From: CAYTIB01 sp964437725
GTDB lineage: Bacteria; UBA8248; JACPRG01; G963555815
DNA: 54,438 nt
Assembly: GCA_964437725.1 (NCBI GenBank)
Contig: CAYTIB010000060.1
Coordinates: forward strand, 1-54,438
Direction of reading: 5' to 3'
The position numbers and the translations under genes are program-made. This document shows, one piece after another, positions 35,373-45,207 of the stretch. The notes beneath the pieces are model-generated. The model saw only the letters and a program-made list of their open reading frames with translations. It did no database searches and was not told where the DNA came from. Position 1 is the stretch's first letter. Each line of letters opens with the position of its first letter.

Positions 35373-36463
35373 TGGCGAACATACGCTTGGAGATGCGTCT
35401 GGAGAGATCTAAAGCTCTGGAATTCTTCAATCCTATTCTCTCGGTGCTTCTAGCGCTAATCATAGGCGGGATCATACTCACTGGAACAGGCGTCAACCCA
35501 TTTTCTGCCTTTACGGAAATGTTCGTTGAGGCATTTGGCACAAGTTATGGAATTCAAGAAACATTAGTTAAAGCCACGCCCCTAATGCTTTGTGGTCTCG
35601 GGGTAATGATAACGTTCAAGATGCTTTTTTGGAATATTGGAGCCGAGGGGCAGCTTCATATGGGTGCATTTGCAGCCACCTGGATTGTTCTCACGGGTTG
35701 GGAAGGTTCCGGATGGGCAATGATTCCAACAATGATGGCCGTAGCCATGATTGCTGGGGCCATCTGGGCATTCATCCCTGCACTACTTAAGATTAAACTG
35801 GGCGTCAACGAAATCATCACAACCCTACTGATGAATTACGTGGCAATTCTCTGGGTAGATTTTCTTGTATACGGTCCTTGGAAAGACCCTGGAACCTTCA
35901 ATTTTCCCCTGACCAAACAGTTCCCCGAGGGGGCGCAGTTGTTGCGGTTTGGTGACAGTAGGGTTCACCTGGGAATTATCTTCGCAGGAGTAGCTGCTAT
36001 TCTTCTTTATTTCTTACAAGAGCGTAGCCGATGGGGATATGAGATTTCGGTGATGGGCGAAAACCCAAAAGCCGCCCAACATGCAGGCATGAATTCTGGC
36101 CGTAATATAGTTTTAGTTATGCTCATCAGTGGAGGATTAGCAGGGCTGGCCGGAATGGTTGAGGTAGCAGGTATCCAACTGAGACTTCTTCACGGAATCT
36201 CTCCACCCTCTGCCCCTTACGGTTATACCGCTATCATTGTCGCTTGGCTGGCTCGTCGAAACCCTTGGGGTGTGGTTCTCGTCTCACTACTTTTGGGAGG
36301 GTTGTACGTAGGAGGTGAGGCTCTGCAGATTACCATGCGCCTTCCGGTAACCATCATCTCGATCATCCAAGCCTTGATTTTACTTTTTGTATTGGGAGGA
36401 GACATCCTCTCTACACATCGGATTGTTTTCAAGCGAACGGAGCCTACCGTTGGACTACAGTGA
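35372..36463 (+). CDS. Nucleoside ABC transporter permease 1
   Basis: This 363-residue inner-membrane protein has about nine to ten hydrophobic segments and is of the YufP/BmpC type (branched-chain/ribose permease superfamily). LIIGGIILTGTGVNPFSAFTEM and GENPKAAQHAGMN are typical, as is LGVNEIITTLLMNYVA. Its start overlaps the ATPase stop (TGATG), and the second permease starts 14 bases before its stop, so the operon is translationally coupled. Confidence 0.92.
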   Translation: MANIRLEMRLERSKALEFFNPILSVLLALIIGGIILTGTGVNPFSAFTEMFVEAFGTSYGIQETLVKATPLMLCGLGVMITFKMLFWNIGAEGQLHMGAFAATWIVLTGWEGSGWAMIPTMMAVAMIAGAIWAFIPALLKIKLGVNEIITTLLMNYVAILWVDFLVYGPWKDPGTFNFPLTKQFPEGAQLLRFGDSRVHLGIIFAGVAAILLYFLQERSRWGYEISVMGENPKAAQHAGMNSGRNIVLVMLISGGLAGLAGMVEVAGIQLRLLHGISPPSAPYGYTAIIVAWLARRNPWGVVLVSLLLGGLYVGGEALQITMRLPVTIISIIQALILLFVLGGDILSTHRIVFKRTEPTVGLQ

Positions 36464-37388
36464 GCTGACTATTGCAATACTGCATGCCACAATCCGCTCT
36501 GGTACACCAATTCTTTTTGCCTGTGTCGGAGAAATTTTTTCCGAACGATCCGGGAACCTAAACCTGGGCGTCGAAGGCATGATGCTTATTGGTGCAATCG
36601 CAGGATTCTTTGCTACCTTCTCCACAAAAAATCCATTCTTGGGTGTCGTTACCGCTGCATTTATGGGTGCTCTCATCTCGCTAGTCCACGCTTATGTGAC
36701 AATCTCACTGCGAGCAGATCAGATAGTAAGCGGATTGACCTTAACACTTCTCGGTACGGGACTAAGTGGGTTTTTTGGCCAACCCATGATTGGGAAAGTA
36801 GCGCCAGGGATCGATGAGTGGCATCTTCCCGGGCTCTCAGAGATTCCGTGGCTAGGTCCGATTTTTTTTCAGCAAGATGCACTCATCTACTTTTCATATG
36901 TTATCGTTCCGCTAGCGTGGTGGATAATTTTCAAAACTCATCTAGGGCTCTCAATACGTTCAGTTGGAGAAAGTCCTGATTGTGCGGATTCCCTAGGAAT
37001 CCAAGTAAACAGGATCCGCTATGGCTGTGTAATGGTAGGTGGCGCATTTGCAGGAATTGGCGGAGCATATCTTTCTTTGGCCTACACAACTATGTGGATT
37101 GAACACATGACCGCAGGTCGAGGTTGGATTGCCATTGCTCTTGTTATTTTTACCGGTTGGAATCCACTTCGTGTTTTCCTGGGGGCCTATGTTTTTGGTG
37201 GAGCAGACGCCCTCCAACTGCGTATCCAAGCAGCGGGCTCCACTGTTCCGGCACACTTCTTAATGATGCTTCCTTACATACTCACCATCGGTATCCTCAT
37301 ATTTGCAACACGTGAGTCCGCCCGTAGACGACTTGGAGCCCCTGCGGCGCTTGGACTTCCCTATGCACGTGAAGAACGGTCAAGATAG
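36450..37388 (+). CDS. Nucleoside ABC transporter permease 2
   Basis: This is a 312-residue YufQ-type permease with about eight to nine membrane segments. SGTPILFACVGEIFSERSGNLNLGVEGMML is a clear family start, and SVGESPDCADSLGIQV is the cytoplasmic coupling loop. The TTG at 36450 was chosen: GGAG lies seven bases upstream and it overlaps the previous gene by 14 bases. The longer reading from 36387 has no support. It pairs with permease 1 to form the transmembrane core. Confidence 0.9.
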   Translation: MDYSELTIAILHATIRSGTPILFACVGEIFSERSGNLNLGVEGMMLIGAIAGFFATFSTKNPFLGVVTAAFMGALISLVHAYVTISLRADQIVSGLTLTLLGTGLSGFFGQPMIGKVAPGIDEWHLPGLSEIPWLGPIFFQQDALIYFSYVIVPLAWWIIFKTHLGLSIRSVGESPDCADSLGIQVNRIRYGCVMVGGAFAGIGGAYLSLAYTTMWIEHMTAGRGWIAIALVIFTGWNPLRVFLGAYVFGGADALQLRIQAAGSTVPAHFLMMLPYILTIGILIFATRESARRRLGAPAALGLPYAREERSR

Positions 37389-37410
37389 ATTTCTCTCTGG
37401 GAGTTGATTT

Positions 37411-37863
37411 ATGTCTCAAGAGCAAGTCACAGTCTCCATCATGCGGATGGCAGGGACAAAAGATGTACCCCTTCCCGCCTATCAGACCGACCACGCAGCT
37501 GCAATGGACATTCACGCAGCTGTGAATGATCCAGTAGAAATTCCTCCCGGTGAGGTTTGCGCTATTCCGACTGGATTTGCAATTGCTTTGCCCGATGGAT
37601 ACGAAGCACAAATTCGTCCTAGGTCAGGATTAGCTCTCAAACAAGGGTTAACTATTCCTAACACGCCTGCAACAATTGACGCCGACTACCGAGGAGAGGT
37701 GCAAATTCTATTGATAAATCATGGATCTGAAACATTCGTCGTAAACCGAGGTATGCGTATCGCACAGGTTCTTGTCAAACCTGTTCTTAAGACGGTGTGG
37801 CAGGAGGTGGATGAACTCCCACCAACAACACGAGGCGAGGGCGGATTTGGACATACAGGCTAA
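37411..37863 (+). CDS. dut: Deoxyuridine 5'-triphosphate nucleotidohydrolase (dUTPase)
   Basis: This is a 150-residue trimeric dUTPase that converts dUTP to dUMP and keeps uracil out of DNA. The conserved motifs are DHAAAMDIHA (motif 1), RPRSGLA (2), TIDADYRGE (3), RIAQ (4) and the flexible C-terminal RGEGGFGHTG (5). Motif 3 has Ala where Gly and Ser are usual (PATIDAD for PGTIDSD). GGGAG lies seven bases before the ATG. It follows the nucleoside importer genes by 22 bases, a sensible grouping for nucleotide metabolism. Confidence 0.94.
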   Translation: MSQEQVTVSIMRMAGTKDVPLPAYQTDHAAAMDIHAAVNDPVEIPPGEVCAIPTGFAIALPDGYEAQIRPRSGLALKQGLTIPNTPATIDADYRGEVQILLINHGSETFVVNRGMRIAQVLVKPVLKTVWQEVDELPPTTRGEGGFGHTG

Positions 37864-37933
37864 CGCAGTGACAGAATCGCCTAAAGATGATCCCGTTTCG
37901 TTTTTTGAACCGTAGGGATAAGCCGAAACTTGC

Positions 37934-39325
37934 CTATTCGCTAGGGTGAAGCATACTTGTTGGATCCAGCAAGCTATCTAGATCTGCATCAGACATTAAG
38001 CCTTCCTCTCGGACAACCTCCCGGATGGTTTTATTATCCTGAAAAGCTCGCTGGGAAATTGCGGCTGCCTTATCATACCCAAGCACCGGAGCCAGGGCTG
38101 TCACCAACGAGAGACCCCGCTCGATGGTTTCACTCATCTTAGCAACGTTAGCCTCTACTCCGTCCACACATTTTACTTTAAATATTTCACAAACATTCGC
38201 TAGCAAGGAAACAGAGTCAAGTATATTCAATGCAATAACCGGCATCATCACGTTTAGCTCAAAATTTCCAGCCGCGCCACCCCATGTAACTACAGCATCG
38301 TTTCCAACAACCTGCGCAGCTACCTGCAAAACTGATTCCGCAATAACTGGATTCACCTTTCCTGGCATGATGGATGAACCCGGTTGAGTTTCCGGAATCG
38401 TAATCTCACTGAAACCTGCCCGTGGCCCCGAGGAAAGCCATCGAATATCGTTAGCAATCTTCGTTAGAGCCACTGCCAAGACCTTGAGAGCCCCACTGAG
38501 CTCAACACAAACATCTTTGGCAGCAAGAGACTCAAAGTGATTAGGTGCCTCTCTGAACTCCATCTGAAACTGTTCACTCAGACTTACACACAAAAAATTT
38601 GCGAATTGTGGATGGGTGTTAATTCCAGTACCGACAGCTGTCCCTCCGATAGCTAGCTCTCGGAGGTTCGGCAGACAATTTGCAATGCGGCTATGACAAT
38701 TTTCAATCTGGACTGCATACCCTGAAAACTCCTGGCCCAATGTTACTGGCGTGGCATCCTGCAGGTGTGTTCTTCCCGTTTTAACAACATCCTTATATGC
38801 CTCCGCCTTCGATGCCAGGCCCTCCCTCAGTCCATCCAAGGCAGGAAGTAAGTCCCGAATGATTCCTAGCACAGACGAAACATGTATTGCTGTAGGTATC
38901 ACATCATTACTGGACTGCCCCATGTTTACATGATCATTCGGGTGAACTGGCGCCTTCTTGCCAATGGGCTCCCCGAGAGCAATGTTAGCCACGTTGGCAA
39001 TAACCTCATTTGCGTTAGTATTCGTGGAAGTTCCAGAACCTGTCTGATATATATCGACAACGAAATGGTCGTCATGTTCCCCGTCACGAACCGCCTCAGA
39101 TGCGTTCCGGATTGGCTCACCCAACATGGGATCCAACCTGCCCAACTTCATGTTGGCCGAAGCACCCGCAGCCTTAATAGCACCCAACGCTTCAAGAAAA
39201 ATCCGAGGGAATCGTTTGCCACTGACGGGAAAGTTGAGAACAGCCCGTTGGGTGGACGCCCCGTAGAGGGAGTCCCCCGGAACCTCCATTTCACCCATTG
39301 AATCCTTTTCGATTCTCATCTCCAT
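37934..39325 (-). CDS. fumC: Fumarate hydratase class II
   Basis: This is a 463-residue TCA-cycle enzyme that interconverts fumarate and malate. The signature GSSIMPGKVNP is present, together with GSGTSTNTNANEVIANVA, VHPNDHVNMGQSSNDVIPT and TGRTHLQDATPVTLGQE. ATG at 39325 has AAGGAG seven bases upstream. It lies downstream of the aconitase gene on the same strand, although the order on the DNA is aconitase then fumarase with a 125-base gap; both serve the TCA cycle. It is convergent with dut. Confidence 0.96.
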   Translation of the reverse strand: MEMRIEKDSMGEMEVPGDSLYGASTQRAVLNFPVSGKRFPRIFLEALGAIKAAGASANMKLGRLDPMLGEPIRNASEAVRDGEHDDHFVVDIYQTGSGTSTNTNANEVIANVANIALGEPIGKKAPVHPNDHVNMGQSSNDVIPTAIHVSSVLGIIRDLLPALDGLREGLASKAEAYKDVVKTGRTHLQDATPVTLGQEFSGYAVQIENCHSRIANCLPNLRELAIGGTAVGTGINTHPQFANFLCVSLSEQFQMEFREAPNHFESLAAKDVCVELSGALKVLAVALTKIANDIRWLSSGPRAGFSEITIPETQPGSSIMPGKVNPVIAESVLQVAAQVVGNDAVVTWGGAAGNFELNVMMPVIALNILDSVSLLANVCEIFKVKCVDGVEANVAKMSETIERGLSLVTALAPVLGYDKAAAISQRAFQDNKTIREVVREEGLMSDADLDSLLDPTSMLHPSE

Positions 39326-39450
39326 CAACCCGCTCCTTCATCAACTGATTACCATCTACTGCAGTTGACCGTTCGTCTTAAATCCTCACGTACACTCTAA
39401 AAAAGAGGTAATCCCTTAACAATATTCGGCAGACAATACAATGAGTGCTG

Positions 39451-41382
39451 CTACGAACCCATAGCCTTAGCCTCAGAAAGCCTCCCACCTGCAATAAGAA
39501 CCCGACGCTCACGTGCTGTCGCAACAAGCCGAACTTGATATTGTGTATTTTTGGTCTTATTAATCAACTCGATAGTATCGCGGTCTTTGACAAAGTCAAT
39601 AACACCCGACAATTCCAAATCATTTCCCTGGTCGATATCGTCGTAATCACCTGCTTCAACAAACTGGAGTGGAATCAATCCCCAGTTGATTAAATTCGCC
39701 ATATGGATCCGTGCAAAAGACTTTGCAATCACTCCACGTATACCCAAAAACATAGGGGCAAGAGCAGCATGCTCACGCGAGCTTCCTTGACCATAATTAA
39801 GTCCACCAACAATAAATCCCGTCCCCTTGACCTTCGCTCTTTCGGCAAAAGTAGCGTCCACTCGGTGATAAACATACTCAGCCAGTTTCGGGATATTGGA
39901 GCGGAAAATGAGAATATTCGATGCTGCCGGCATAATGTGATCAGTGGTGATGTCATCCCCCACCTTCAGGAGTACCTCTGCGATAATCTGATCCTCCAAA
40001 GGTGCTTTAGCGGGAACTGGCTGAATATTCGGTCCACGTTGCACTTCAAGTTTCCCAGCATCTTCTTTTAGAACCGGTTCTACCAGGTTCGTGTTCTCCT
40101 GAGTAAGTAGCTCGGGAAGATCTTGCCCCGGGGCATCCATGTCTAGCTCCCTTGGATCAGCAATCGCCCCAGCAATCGCTGAGGCCGCACCAACCTCTGC
40201 GCTAGATAAATAAACTTGATCTTCCTTCAAACCGCTACGCCCCTGAAAATTTCGATTGGCAACCCGCAGCGAATTAGTTCCTGAAGCTGGAACATGTCCG
40301 CTTCCAATACACGCTCCGCAAGTTGGCTCAGCCACGTTGACTCCCGCCTCAAGCAAATCGGTAAGATAACCTTCCCTGGCAATGAGTTCCAAATCCTTTT
40401 TACTGGAGGCGTGAATCAAAAAATCTACCTGGTGGTGAACCTTCTTCCCCTTCATGATTTGGGCAACCGCCTTAAGATCCATGTATGACCCGTTCGTGCA
40501 GCTTCCAACGAACACTTGATGAACTGGTGTCCCTTGGGCTTCTGACACTTCCACCACCTTATCCGGCAAACTGGGAAGGGCTACAAGTGGTTCGATCTTG
40601 CTTAGATCCATATCGATTCGCTCTTCGTAATCAACTCCTTCATCCGGCAAAACCTCTTTCCAGACGTCCTCTCGCCCCATGCGACGGAGGAAATCACGGG
40701 TCACACCATCGGAAGGGAAAATCGATGTAGAGGCTCCGAGCTCTGCACCCATGTTTGTAATTGTGCAACGCTGCTGTGCGTTTAGAGTCTGAATTCCCGG
40801 TCCGGTATATTCCAAAACCTTCCCCACTCCGCCACGAACTGTCAGCCTACGAAGCATCTCAAGTATTACATCCTTGGCGGTACACCAGGCCTGAAGTTCC
40901 CCAGACAAATGGACATTAACCACCTGTGGCATTTTTAAAAAATACAGACCACCGGCAAGAGCCACAGCCACATCAAGTCCTCCTGCTCCGATAGCTACCA
41001 TTCCCATCCCCCCGCAATGAGGAGTATGGGAATCGGCACCCAGAGCCGTTACCCCTGGTCTCGCAAAATGCTCTTGATGGATCTGGTGTCCAATACCACT
41101 AGACGGCTTCCCCCACCAGATACCATATTTCTTGCTCGCGCTAGCCAGGTAGTGGTGATCCTCGGTGTTCCTGCTATCTACTTGCAACACATTATGGTCG
41201 CCGTATGCTGCCGCGACCTCACATCGGACCCGCGAAAGGCCCATAGCTTCAAAATTAAGCATGACCACGGTTCCCGTAATATCCTGGATAAGGACCTGGT
41301 CAATACTGATCCCAATTTCCTCTCCCGGCTTCAACTCCCCCTCTCGGAGATGTTCCGAGATAATCTTTCGAAAAACACTCAT
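39451..41382 (-). CDS. acn: Aconitate hydratase
   Basis: This is a 643-residue 4Fe-4S enzyme converting citrate to isocitrate. Cluster cysteines are in FVGSCTNGSYMD and PTCGACIGSGH. Substrate-site motifs include LGADSHTPHCGGMGM and NYGQGSSREHAALAP. Its length matches the shorter single-chain aconitases of deltaproteobacteria and clostridia rather than the 890-residue AcnA. A homoaconitase activity is less likely. AGGAG lies 11 bases before the ATG. Confidence 0.94.
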   Translation of the reverse strand: MSVFRKIISEHLREGELKPGEEIGISIDQVLIQDITGTVVMLNFEAMGLSRVRCEVAAAYGDHNVLQVDSRNTEDHHYLASASKKYGIWWGKPSSGIGHQIHQEHFARPGVTALGADSHTPHCGGMGMVAIGAGGLDVAVALAGGLYFLKMPQVVNVHLSGELQAWCTAKDVILEMLRRLTVRGGVGKVLEYTGPGIQTLNAQQRCTITNMGAELGASTSIFPSDGVTRDFLRRMGREDVWKEVLPDEGVDYEERIDMDLSKIEPLVALPSLPDKVVEVSEAQGTPVHQVFVGSCTNGSYMDLKAVAQIMKGKKVHHQVDFLIHASSKKDLELIAREGYLTDLLEAGVNVAEPTCGACIGSGHVPASGTNSLRVANRNFQGRSGLKEDQVYLSSAEVGAASAIAGAIADPRELDMDAPGQDLPELLTQENTNLVEPVLKEDAGKLEVQRGPNIQPVPAKAPLEDQIIAEVLLKVGDDITTDHIMPAASNILIFRSNIPKLAEYVYHRVDATFAERAKVKGTGFIVGGLNYGQGSSREHAALAPMFLGIRGVIAKSFARIHMANLINWGLIPLQFVEAGDYDDIDQGNDLELSGVIDFVKDRDTIELINKTKNTQYQVRLVATARERRVLIAGGRLSEAKAMGS

Positions 41383-41548
41383 ATTCCATCAAACTCCTAT
41401 TGAGAAATCACCACCATCAAACAAACCAAAGCCTCACGTCGGCTTCTGTTCTCTCCACCTCATCCAGATCCCGAAGGTGAGCAACTCTCAAAACACCCTT
41501 CCCAAAAAGAATGAGTTCAACTCCAAGAGAGCAACCGTCAGGCCGAAC

Positions 41549-42013
41549 CTATTCCTTCTCAAGCTTTTTGTCTGTTTCTTCCAGAGCTAACAGGATACCC
41601 CTTAGACCACTCTCTACTTCCTTTAACAGTTCCCGCAGATCACCGGAATCGGAAGACGACTCGGCATCCTGCACGGGGGCCACATCCGTTTGCCCCATCA
41701 GATGGGCTCGAGGTTTTGCCCCTCGCCGACCTGATAAATGCTTCTTCGCACCCGCGATCGTAAACCGCTCTTGATGCAGCAACCGCTTGATTTCAAGAAC
41801 GACTTCCACGTCGCGTCTTCGATATACCCGTTGCCCAGAAGTATTCTTGACCGGTCTAAGGATGCCAAACTCCGTCTCCCAATACCGGAGAACGTGGGGC
41901 TTCGTATCTGCAATCGCCGCCACCTCACCAATCTTAAAGAAGAGCTTGTCTGGAATTTTAGGCGTCTCTACCGGATGATCCGCAGGAGCCCTTTCCCTAC
42001 CGCTTGATTGCAT
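41549..42013 (-). CDS. MerR family transcriptional regulator
   Basis: This is a 154-residue regulator. The winged helix region (LFFKIGEVAAIADTKPHVLRYWETEFG, then SGQRVYRRRDVEVVLEIKRLL) is a MerR domain with the common PHVLRYWE form seen in MerR-like genes of deltaproteobacteria. The C-terminal helix (ELLKEVESGLRGILLALEE) probably dimerises. No effector cysteines were seen. The ATG at 42013 was chosen over a TTG at 42025. Its start overlaps the 3' end of the SPOR gene. A weak hairpin (AAGCC/GGCTT near 41434-41453) may terminate it. Confidence 0.88.
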   Translation of the reverse strand: MQSSGRERAPADHPVETPKIPDKLFFKIGEVAAIADTKPHVLRYWETEFGILRPVKNTSGQRVYRRRDVEVVLEIKRLLHQERFTIAGAKKHLSGRRGAKPRAHLMGQTDVAPVQDAESSSDSGDLRELLKEVESGLRGILLALEETDKKLEKE

Positions 42014-43001
42014 GCGCTTTTTCAAACCCCCTCTCTTTCAAACTTTCAAGATCGGGCTTCGCTGCCCTTAATGTCCGATATGTTCCTGTCATAATCAATA
42101 TCAGCTTCCCATTTCTAGTCTTCTTTGTAATGGGTTCAAACCCCTTATCTTTCAACAAGTCAGTATAGTTAGAAACACAATAGGTTCTTCGGCAAGCAGC
42201 CACCTGAATACTATACTGGTCCAAATTGACCGCCTCGGCTTTTACAAGCCTAGGTTCGGGAGCTCTTTTTCTTGGTGCAACCTTCGAGACAAGCGTCTTA
42301 GAGAGCTCATTTGGTCTTATCGGTAATTTGTTTTCTGTAGACAACACCTTCGTCAACTTCTTCGCTACCCCTGACAGTTCAACCGTCACCGATCCCCCTG
42401 AGGTTTTCGGGGCCACAATCACTCGGGCCGTTTCTTTCGTTACATAAGGAGAAACACCAACTGATTTTGACTCTCCTGAATTTTTCTTCTCTGCTGTTTG
42501 GTTTTTCATCACTTCCACGGACATGGACGAAGCCGAAACCGAAGGTTTGTTTACTGGATTCGACACGCCAATGGGTCGACGCGCGGAAGGTGAGACAGGT
42601 CCCACGGGAAGACTCCGATCCGACCGACCATCAAGCGATGGGGAAGTCGTTTTCCAAAACATAGGTCCTGGGGGTAATATGTCAGTTTCACGATCCATCA
42701 TAGAAGCTTTCACATCAGAAGAACCGAGAACACGATCTTCGGATCCTTCAGTCCGGGACTTTCCCGAAAAGTTTGGGATCCATTTCTTTGTGTATGCGTA
42801 ATAAGTAACCGTCCCCAACATTACCATTCCTAACGCCAGTAAAATCAAAATGATACTCCCTCGGAGAAGAAATGGAATCCGTCCCCGCTCCAGGAGTCTC
42901 ACATGGACCTCTTCCTCCTCAGGAAATGCTACAGATATATCAGAAGGTACCCCCTGCATAGGGAGCGCAAGTCTTGAGTGGATTAAGTTGATTGCCTTCA
43001 A
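41997..43001 (-). CDS. SPOR-domain membrane protein
   Basis: This is a 334-residue protein with a short cytoplasmic N-terminus, one membrane helix (about residues 46-68), a long Ser/Pro/Lys-rich linker and a C-terminal SPOR domain (YSIQVAACRRTYCVSNYTDLLKDKG, then GKLILIMTGTYRTLRAAKPDLESL). SPOR domains bind denuded septal peptidoglycan, so a role at the division site is likely. Two Cys in the domain could form a disulfide. The start is a TTG four bases after the EF-G-like stop, with GGAAG upstream; an ATG at 42959 is the alternative. The 3' end overlaps merR. Confidence 0.82.
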   Translation of the reverse strand: MKAINLIHSRLALPMQGVPSDISVAFPEEEEVHVRLLERGRIPFLLRGSIILILLALGMVMLGTVTYYAYTKKWIPNFSGKSRTEGSEDRVLGSSDVKASMMDRETDILPPGPMFWKTTSPSLDGRSDRSLPVGPVSPSARRPIGVSNPVNKPSVSASSMSVEVMKNQTAEKKNSGESKSVGVSPYVTKETARVIVAPKTSGGSVTVELSGVAKKLTKVLSTENKLPIRPNELSKTLVSKVAPRKRAPEPRLVKAEAVNLDQYSIQVAACRRTYCVSNYTDLLKDKGFEPITKKTRNGKLILIMTGTYRTLRAAKPDLESLKERGFEKAHAIKR

Positions 43002-43005
43002 CTAA

Positions 43006-45093
43006 TCACTCTTCCTTTTCGTCAGCCGAAGATGCTGCAATCACTTTTTCGGCCATATGGGAAGGCAATTCCTCGTAATGAGAAAATTCCATGGAAAAGC
43101 TACCCCTATCAGCCGTAATTGAGCGGAGAGTAATAGCGTAAGATAAGACTTCCGCAAGCGGCACCTGAGCCTGGACAATTTGACTGGCTCCCATAGGCTT
43201 CATTCCGAGAACCTTTCCTCTACGAGAATTTATGTCGCCAATTACATCACCGACCATGTCACTCGGCACAGTAATTTCCATCACCATAATAGGCTCCAGA
43301 ATCACAGGACGAGCATCCATAAATGCCTTTTTGAATCCCATGGAACCCGCTATCTTGAACGCCATCTCAGACGAGTCAACCGTGTGGTAGCTACCATCGT
43401 AAAGTCGAACCTGAAGATCCGTAACAGGATAACCACCCATTGGACCCGTTTCCATGGTTTCGACTATCCCTTTCTCCACAGCAGGGATAAACTGCCTTGG
43501 AATTGCCCCACCAACAATATTATTGACGAACTCAAAGCCCCCTCCTCGTTGCAATGGCTTAATCTCAATCCAAGCATCGCCGAACTGGCCCCGCCCGCCG
43601 GTTTGCTTCTTATAACGACCCTGGGCTTGAGCCGAGCCCCGAATGGTTTCCTGGTAGGGAACCCTCGGAGTGTTAAATTCAACTTCCACTCCGAACTTTC
43701 GCTTCATCTTTTCATTTGCGACTTCAAGATGGAGATCGCCCATACCCGAAAGTATCATCTCTTTGGTCTGAGGGTCTCGGGAAAGAGCCAGAGTTGGGTC
43801 TTCTTCCATAAGTCGCTGAATAGAAGTACTCACCTTCTCTTCATCTCCCTTTGACTTCGGAGCAACCGAGAAGGAAATAGCCTGCCTTGGGAACTCAATA
43901 GGAGCAAGAACCACTGTTGACTTGTCCTCGGCAACCGTATCTCCGGTTTTTGTAACTTTCAACTTCGCCACCGCGCCTAGGTCGCCAGCAGAAATTGAAT
44001 CTACTGGAATCTGCTCCTTCCCTTGTATATTGAACAACTGGCCAACGCGCTCCCGTTCACTCTGGGTAACATTGAAAATATTAGAATCTGAGCTGACCTT
44101 CCCCGAAAACACACGAAAGAACGTCAGCCTCCCAGCGTAAGGGTCGGAAACAGTCTTGAATACTTGGGCAACAGTTGGTCCACCTTCATCAGCTTGCAAA
44201 AGAACAGTTTCGCCGCTCTCCTTATCGTTTCCAGAGACTGCAGACCGGGATTCAGGGGAAGGAAGTAGTCCAATAACAGCATCCAGGAGCGGCTGCATGC
44301 CCATTACCTTGTCTGCCACCCCACACAACGCAGGAACAATTTTCCCTTCACTAACGCCTATTGAAAGACCCTGTAGCATTTCTTGGGCACTCAACTCACC
44401 ACTTTCAAGATACTTCTCGAGTAGTTCATCTTCACCTTCTGCTGCAGCCTCCATCAAGCTATTCCGAGCCTCAGAAATGGTCTCCGCCAAGCCCGATGGA
44501 ACCTCTCCCTCTTCCATTTTCCCACTACCATCGTCTGAAAACAGGAGAGCCTTCCCACTCAGAATATCTACAACTCCCTTAAAATCCGGACCTGCTCCAA
44601 TAGGAACCTGCAAGGCAACCGGCAATGGGGACAATATATCTTTTGCACTTTCGAGCGCCGCGTTGAAGTCAGCTCGCTCCCTGTCCATACCATTTACGAA
44701 AACGACCCGGCGAACACCAGCCTCCTCTGTCCAATTCCAGACTTTTTCCGTTTGGGTTTGCACACCCTCCTCAGCATGGACAACAACCACCGCACCATCC
44801 ATGACACGCGTGCAACCCTTGGCATCACCTGCAAAGTTGGAATATCCTGGGGTATCGATGACATTGATCTTGCATTTTTCCCACTCGCAAAACCCCATCA
44901 TGGCACCAATGCTAAATTGGCGTTTCACCTCCTCAGGTTCGTAATCGAAGATCGAAGAACCATTTTCAACCTTTCCCAAACGATTGGTGGCGTTCGAAAC
45001 AAACAAAATGGCCTCCGCGAGGGAGGTTTTTCCAACTCCCCCGTGACCCACCAAACCCACGTTTCGAAGCAGATCAGGACTATAGGTCTTCAT
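43006..45093 (-). CDS. Elongation factor G-like protein
   Basis: This is a 695-residue five-domain translational GTPase paralogous to EF-G. G1 is GHGGVGKTS (16-24), G3 is DTPG (80-83), and domains II-V follow, with GDLHLEVANEKMKRKFGVEV and the EF-G-like RGRGQFGDAWIEIKP. The G4 motif that recognises guanine is NGMD (134-137) in place of NKxD, so nucleotide specificity or affinity may differ. Proteins of this type often serve in ribosome recycling or as EF-G2 forms of unclear function. It is followed by the SPOR gene with a four-base gap. AGGAGG lies 11 bases before the ATG. Confidence 0.88.
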   Translation of the reverse strand: MKTYSPDLLRNVGLVGHGGVGKTSLAEAILFVSNATNRLGKVENGSSIFDYEPEEVKRQFSIGAMMGFCEWEKCKINVIDTPGYSNFAGDAKGCTRVMDGAVVVVHAEEGVQTQTEKVWNWTEEAGVRRVVFVNGMDRERADFNAALESAKDILSPLPVALQVPIGAGPDFKGVVDILSGKALLFSDDGSGKMEEGEVPSGLAETISEARNSLMEAAAEGEDELLEKYLESGELSAQEMLQGLSIGVSEGKIVPALCGVADKVMGMQPLLDAVIGLLPSPESRSAVSGNDKESGETVLLQADEGGPTVAQVFKTVSDPYAGRLTFFRVFSGKVSSDSNIFNVTQSERERVGQLFNIQGKEQIPVDSISAGDLGAVAKLKVTKTGDTVAEDKSTVVLAPIEFPRQAISFSVAPKSKGDEEKVSTSIQRLMEEDPTLALSRDPQTKEMILSGMGDLHLEVANEKMKRKFGVEVEFNTPRVPYQETIRGSAQAQGRYKKQTGGRGQFGDAWIEIKPLQRGGGFEFVNNIVGGAIPRQFIPAVEKGIVETMETGPMGGYPVTDLQVRLYDGSYHTVDSSEMAFKIAGSMGFKKAFMDARPVILEPIMVMEITVPSDMVGDVIGDINSRRGKVLGMKPMGASQIVQAQVPLAEVLSYAITLRSITADRGSFSMEFSHYEELPSHMAEKVIAASSADEKEE

Positions 45094-45207
45094 GCGCTAA
45101 GGTGCCTCCTACGGACGGTTGGATCGAAATAAGATTGGATTCCGCAGTATGATAAGTCATTGGCTTTCAAAGTCAAGGAGTCAACAGGATGTCCTATGAT
45201 CCTTCAC

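Noticed and set aside
43180..43854. Open frame of 224 codons opposite the EF-G-like gene
   Set aside because: No domain, unusual His-rich composition and complete overlap with a firmly assigned gene.
44156..44944. Open frame of 262 codons opposite the EF-G-like gene
   Set aside because: It mirrors the codon pattern of the sense gene, is Ser/Pro-rich and has no recognisable domain.
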